NCBI GenBank assembly: GCA_020047885.1
Contig: JAIFNF010000120.1
Location: forward strand, 1-30,710
Direction of reading: 5' to 3'
DNA length: 30,710 bases
Source of the DNA: Gammaproteobacteria bacterium
GTDB lineage: Bacteria > Pseudomonadota > Gammaproteobacteria > Competibacterales > Competibacteraceae
Part shown: positions 27,943 through 30,710 of the stretch, in pieces
Numbering within the stretch: position 1 is the stretch's first letter
How the letters are laid out: the number at the start of each line of letters is the position of its first letter
Position numbers and translations under genes: made by a program
The notes under the pieces: model-generated
What the model was told of the DNA's origin: nothing
Database searches by the model: none
What the model saw: the letters and a program-made list of their open reading frames with translations, nothing else

Positions 27943-30423
27943 CTAACCGCCGTACTTCCGCAAGGCTTCCCGCAACTTGAGGTTAGACAGCGTCAGCTTG
28001 ATGGACTCGCTGACCGCGACGACCAACGTCCGCAACTCCTGGAACTGCGCCTCGGTGAGCGGTTCGCTGGCGTTGACATGTAACAGGCCCAACGTGGTGC
28101 CACGAACGGTTAATGGCATACACAGGTAGGTCGGCGGTGGGTGATCCAGGAAATGTCGGCAATCCATTTCATTGCGGGAGGGCGCAACCTCATGCAGTTG
28201 GCCGCGCCGCAACCCCCAGCAGTCGCGCAAGGAAAAGAACGGCAACAGGCGATCCGGATCGCCCCAGACCGCTGCCACCCGTAAATGGGTCGGCGAACCA
28301 TTGATCACCGCCAGCCCGCCAGCATAGGGCGTAAACAGTGCTCCAGCGCTATAAGCGATAATGGCATAGGCTTCCTCGCGGGTCTCGCAGGACAGCAGCA
28401 AATCATTCATTTGATTGAGAGCCACCATCTGGGCATCGTGGCGATGGACCTCAATCAGGCTATTACGTAGGGCGTCTTCCGCCATTTTTTGCGCAGTAAT
28501 ATCTTCATGCGCGATGACTACTCCGGCCCGGGATCCTCGTAGTGGGAAAACCCGCATTTCAAACCAGCGTGACTCAGTCGGCGAATCGCAGGGATATTTC
28601 AGATTGAAATAACCTTGGCCACTGGCCAGCACCCGGCGGATGCCGCGCAGGGCGGCTTGCGCCTCTACCCCATCCTGACCCACCAGCACCCGGCGGCAAA
28701 TCGCCAGATAATCCACCCCCGGCTGACAATCCACGCCGCCGCCGTTCTGTTCGGCAAATCGCCGCCAAGCCCGGTTGACCAGGGTAATGACTCCTCGCTG
28801 ATCCAGTACCGCGATATGCGCGGTCAGCGAGTCCAGCACATCCTTGAGCAGGGCTTCGCTCGCCCGCAGAGCTTCCTCGGTGATCTTGCGCCACTCGATA
28901 TCAATCAGCGCGCCCAGTTCCCGGGCGGATTCCAGTTCCTCCGGACTCCAGCGCCCGCTATGCAACCGAACCTGCTGAGTCCAGGCGGCAAACGACTGAC
29001 GCGGACTCAATCGGCCATCCGATGCGATGTCCATCGCCTTGTCAGGATTGCCGCCCCAGGTCACCGAGCGTAATTGTTCAGCGCGAAACCAGATCAGTTT
29101 GATCGATGTCGCGGCATTCAGCGGGAAGATGCCTACCCCAGCGGCCGTCGCCGCCACGTCTTCCGTCCCGGCCAAATGTTCGCTCAGGCAGTCGGTGGCG
29201 AACAGATGGGAGGGGCCATTCGGGCGTCCAGCGCTCAATTCTTCGGCGATTTCAAGAATACGCGCTGGATCGGGTGTCATGCCGCCCGTGACGACATCCG
29301 CACTGTGAACCAGCGCTACACCGTCAGCGCCAATGGCACCCAGGACATCAGTGCATTCCGGTCCCTGCAGCAAAGCGGCCAGCCGGGCGCCGTGGCGCAG
29401 AGCGGAAATAATGCGGTCGCGGCATTGTTTAAGATGCGCTGCGTAGCGTCGACTACGGATTTCTTCGGTCAAGTTGATCTGGGTCGCTAAATCCTGCGCC
29501 ATCCAACCGGCAATTTCACGAATGTCGTGCGACGCCGCCGGGTGAGGCGTGTAGTGGTGGCAGGCGATCAACCCCCAGAGTCGACCCTCCCGGATGAGCG
29601 AGGCCGTCAGTGTCGCCTGTACGCCCATATTGCGGAGATACTCCAGATGCACCGGCGACACGCTGCGTAACAGACTGCGGGATAAATCCAGGGGTTGTCC
29701 ACTGACCGGGTTCACGGCGGGCAGCAGCGGGGATGGCGCGTAGTTAATATCGACGATCACCCGCGTTGGGCTGATCAGATACAGGCGGCGAGCCTGGGCC
29801 GGAATATCGGAGGCCGGGTAGTGTAGGCCGAGATACGGCTCCAAATCAGCGTGGCGGGCTTCGGCAATGACCTCACCGTGCCAGTCCTCGTCGAAGCGAT
29901 AGATCATCACCCGATCATAGCCAGTGAACCGGCGAAACCACTCAGCCGCGGTTTGAACCTTGGTCATTAAATCGGTCTGGGCGCGCACGATGCTGAAACC
30001 TCGCACCGCTTGAGCCAGTACCTCGTTGAGGTCGGGTGGCGTCACCGGCACGGGTTCCAGTTCCAACACCGTCAGCGCATCAGACCCATGAACATAACCG
30101 GCGAACGCCCGGTTGCCCATGGGCGGTTGCCAACCGAATGACGCCGGGGCGTCGGGCAGTTCCTGGTAACGGGTCAACGCTTCGCAGACCGAGTCGGCCA
30201 GCGCCCGCCCCAACACGGTCGCTAATTCACGATCCAGCAGATCCGTGACGTTGATGCCCAGCAGCGGCTCACAGGTGGTTGTGGCCTGGGTGATCCGCAG
30301 ATCGGACCCGTGCAGCGCCAGCAGGATGCCGTGCGGCTGAATCGAACCGGGAAGGTGGATAGGTTCAGCTTCGCACTGGCTGAGATCAGGAGGGGCGGTG
30401 GCAAGATTGATTTCAGGGGGCAT
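27943..30423 (-). CDS. bacteriophytochrome photosensor (PAS-GAF-PHY-PAS-GAF) without an enzymatic output domain
   Basis: An 826-residue red/far-red receptor. The biliverdin-binding cysteine is C17 (LSQCEAEPIHLPGSIQPHG) in the N-terminal PAS. The GAF domain carries the PASDIP motif (203-208) and chromophore-pocket histidines in SPVHLEYLRNMG and IACHHY. The PHY domain (about 340-510) shows tongue motifs WGGNP and LSPRQSF. After a helix come a second PAS (about 520-645, ending VVIAHEDITAQKMAEDALR) and a GAF domain (about 660-815). It ends LSNLKLREALRKYGG and a stop, just where relatives usually continue into a GGDEF domain. A GGDEF-encoding frame lies directly upstream, so the pair probably works in light-controlled c-di-GMP signalling. 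Photoreceptor identity is strong. Confidence 0.93.
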   Translation of the reverse strand: MPPEINLATAPPDLSQCEAEPIHLPGSIQPHGILLALHGSDLRITQATTTCEPLLGINVTDLLDRELATVLGRALADSVCEALTRYQELPDAPASFGWQPPMGNRAFAGYVHGSDALTVLELEPVPVTPPDLNEVLAQAVRGFSIVRAQTDLMTKVQTAAEWFRRFTGYDRVMIYRFDEDWHGEVIAEARHADLEPYLGLHYPASDIPAQARRLYLISPTRVIVDINYAPSPLLPAVNPVSGQPLDLSRSLLRSVSPVHLEYLRNMGVQATLTASLIREGRLWGLIACHHYTPHPAASHDIREIAGWMAQDLATQINLTEEIRSRRYAAHLKQCRDRIISALRHGARLAALLQGPECTDVLGAIGADGVALVHSADVVTGGMTPDPARILEIAEELSAGRPNGPSHLFATDCLSEHLAGTEDVAATAAGVGIFPLNAATSIKLIWFRAEQLRSVTWGGNPDKAMDIASDGRLSPRQSFAAWTQQVRLHSGRWSPEELESARELGALIDIEWRKITEEALRASEALLKDVLDSLTAHIAVLDQRGVITLVNRAWRRFAEQNGGGVDCQPGVDYLAICRRVLVGQDGVEAQAALRGIRRVLASGQGYFNLKYPCDSPTESRWFEMRVFPLRGSRAGVVIAHEDITAQKMAEDALRNSLIEVHRHDAQMVALNQMNDLLLSCETREEAYAIIAYSAGALFTPYAGGLAVINGSPTHLRVAAVWGDPDRLLPFFSLRDCWGLRRGQLHEVAPSRNEMDCRHFLDHPPPTYLCMPLTVRGTTLGLLHVNASEPLTEAQFQELRTLVVAVSESIKLTLSNLKLREALRKYGG

Positions 30424-30710
30424 TTTTTCACGACCCGATTTCGCCCCTGTTCCTTGGCCCGATACAGCGCCGCATCCGCCCGGGCCAGCAAAGCAGCGGC
30501 GTCCACTTCCTGCTCTCCAGCGACAGCGACGCCGATCGACACCGTGATGGCCGGTAACTCCCCGCCTTGATGAAGCACGCGCAGTTGCATGACCGTTTGC
30601 CGCAAGTTCTCCAGTCGCGCCCGGGCATCGTCGAGGGTAGAACCGGGCATGACGATCGTGAATTCCTCGCCACCGTAGCGACAGGCGATGTCGCCGACCC
30701 GCAGGGAACG
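30412..30710 (-). CDS. GGDEF (diguanylate cyclase) protein, C-terminal end; enters from the right edge
   Basis: The frame entering from the right edge reads GDIACRYGGEEFTIVMPGST, containing the GGEEF catalytic loop of active diguanylate cyclases. It continues through AITVSIGVA to ALYRAKEQGRNRVVK, the normal end of the domain. As given, the frame does not stop there but runs on within the phytochrome gene to a stop at 30222. Removing one A from the six-A run (minus strand, 30423-30428) would end it as VKNAP at a TGA overlapping the phytochrome start (30412-30414). I set the end at that point. It synthesises c-di-GMP; the sensor part lies outside the window. Confidence 0.8.

Overview
The window reads as a chromosomal segment of a gammaproteobacterium with a moderately GC-rich genome. 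A Competibacter-like or purple-sulfur-bacterium-like lineage is a guess, drawn from the mix of sulfide:quinone oxidoreductase, AhpC/AhpF, FeoAB, UbiD and a bacteriophytochrome. No rRNA, tRNA or CRISPR array was seen.

Layout. (1) Bases 1-1331, + strand: the tail of a DUF4350-like membrane protein, translationally coupled to a MoxR AAA+ ATPase. (2) Bases 1428-14509, - strand: a 13-kb defence-type operon. In transcription order it holds a SNF2 helicase with a C-terminal DUF3883-like domain, a dynamin-like GTPase, a DUF1156 DNA methyltransferase, an orphan AbrB/VapB-type antitoxin, and a DUF499 ATPase with an N-terminal HEPN-like domain. (3) Bases 14922-17166, + strand: ahpC and ahpF. (4) Bases 17152-20515, - strand: feoA, feoB and a small Cys-rich FeoB partner, followed by a broken cytosine-C5 methyltransferase. 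(5) Bases 20898-23737: a Tat-type sulfide:quinone oxidoreductase and a small membrane protein on +, facing a SLAC1/TehA-type transporter on -. (6) Bases 23738-24600: repeat-rich DNA with a MITE-like element, an IS630 transposase remnant and a two-hairpin repeat. (7) Bases 24621-27170, + strand: ubiD and an iron-sulfur flavoprotein reductase. (8) Bases 27275-30710, - strand: a Uma2-type nuclease, a bacteriophytochrome lacking an enzymatic output domain, and the 3' end of a GGDEF gene.

The strongest candidate for something new is the defence operon. DUF499, DUF1156 and SNF2/DUF3883 proteins are known to travel together in defence islands. Here a dynamin-like GTPase sits between helicase and methyltransferase, and the methyltransferase gene has been invaded in frame. 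A 414-bp unit (exactly 138 codons) bounded by 42-bp inverted repeats, 41 of 42 bases identical, encodes a DUF559 endonuclease-like domain inside the methyltransferase. A solo 42-bp copy of the same repeat (14 codons) sits elsewhere in the same gene, and a diverged copy lies before the DUF499 gene. The product would be a methyltransferase carrying a nuclease domain.

Other points are a 10-nt homopolymer in the dynamin gene, a probable one-base frameshift joining the GGDEF gene to the phytochrome, and a methyltransferase pseudogene with an identifiable one-T loss and a missing catalytic core.
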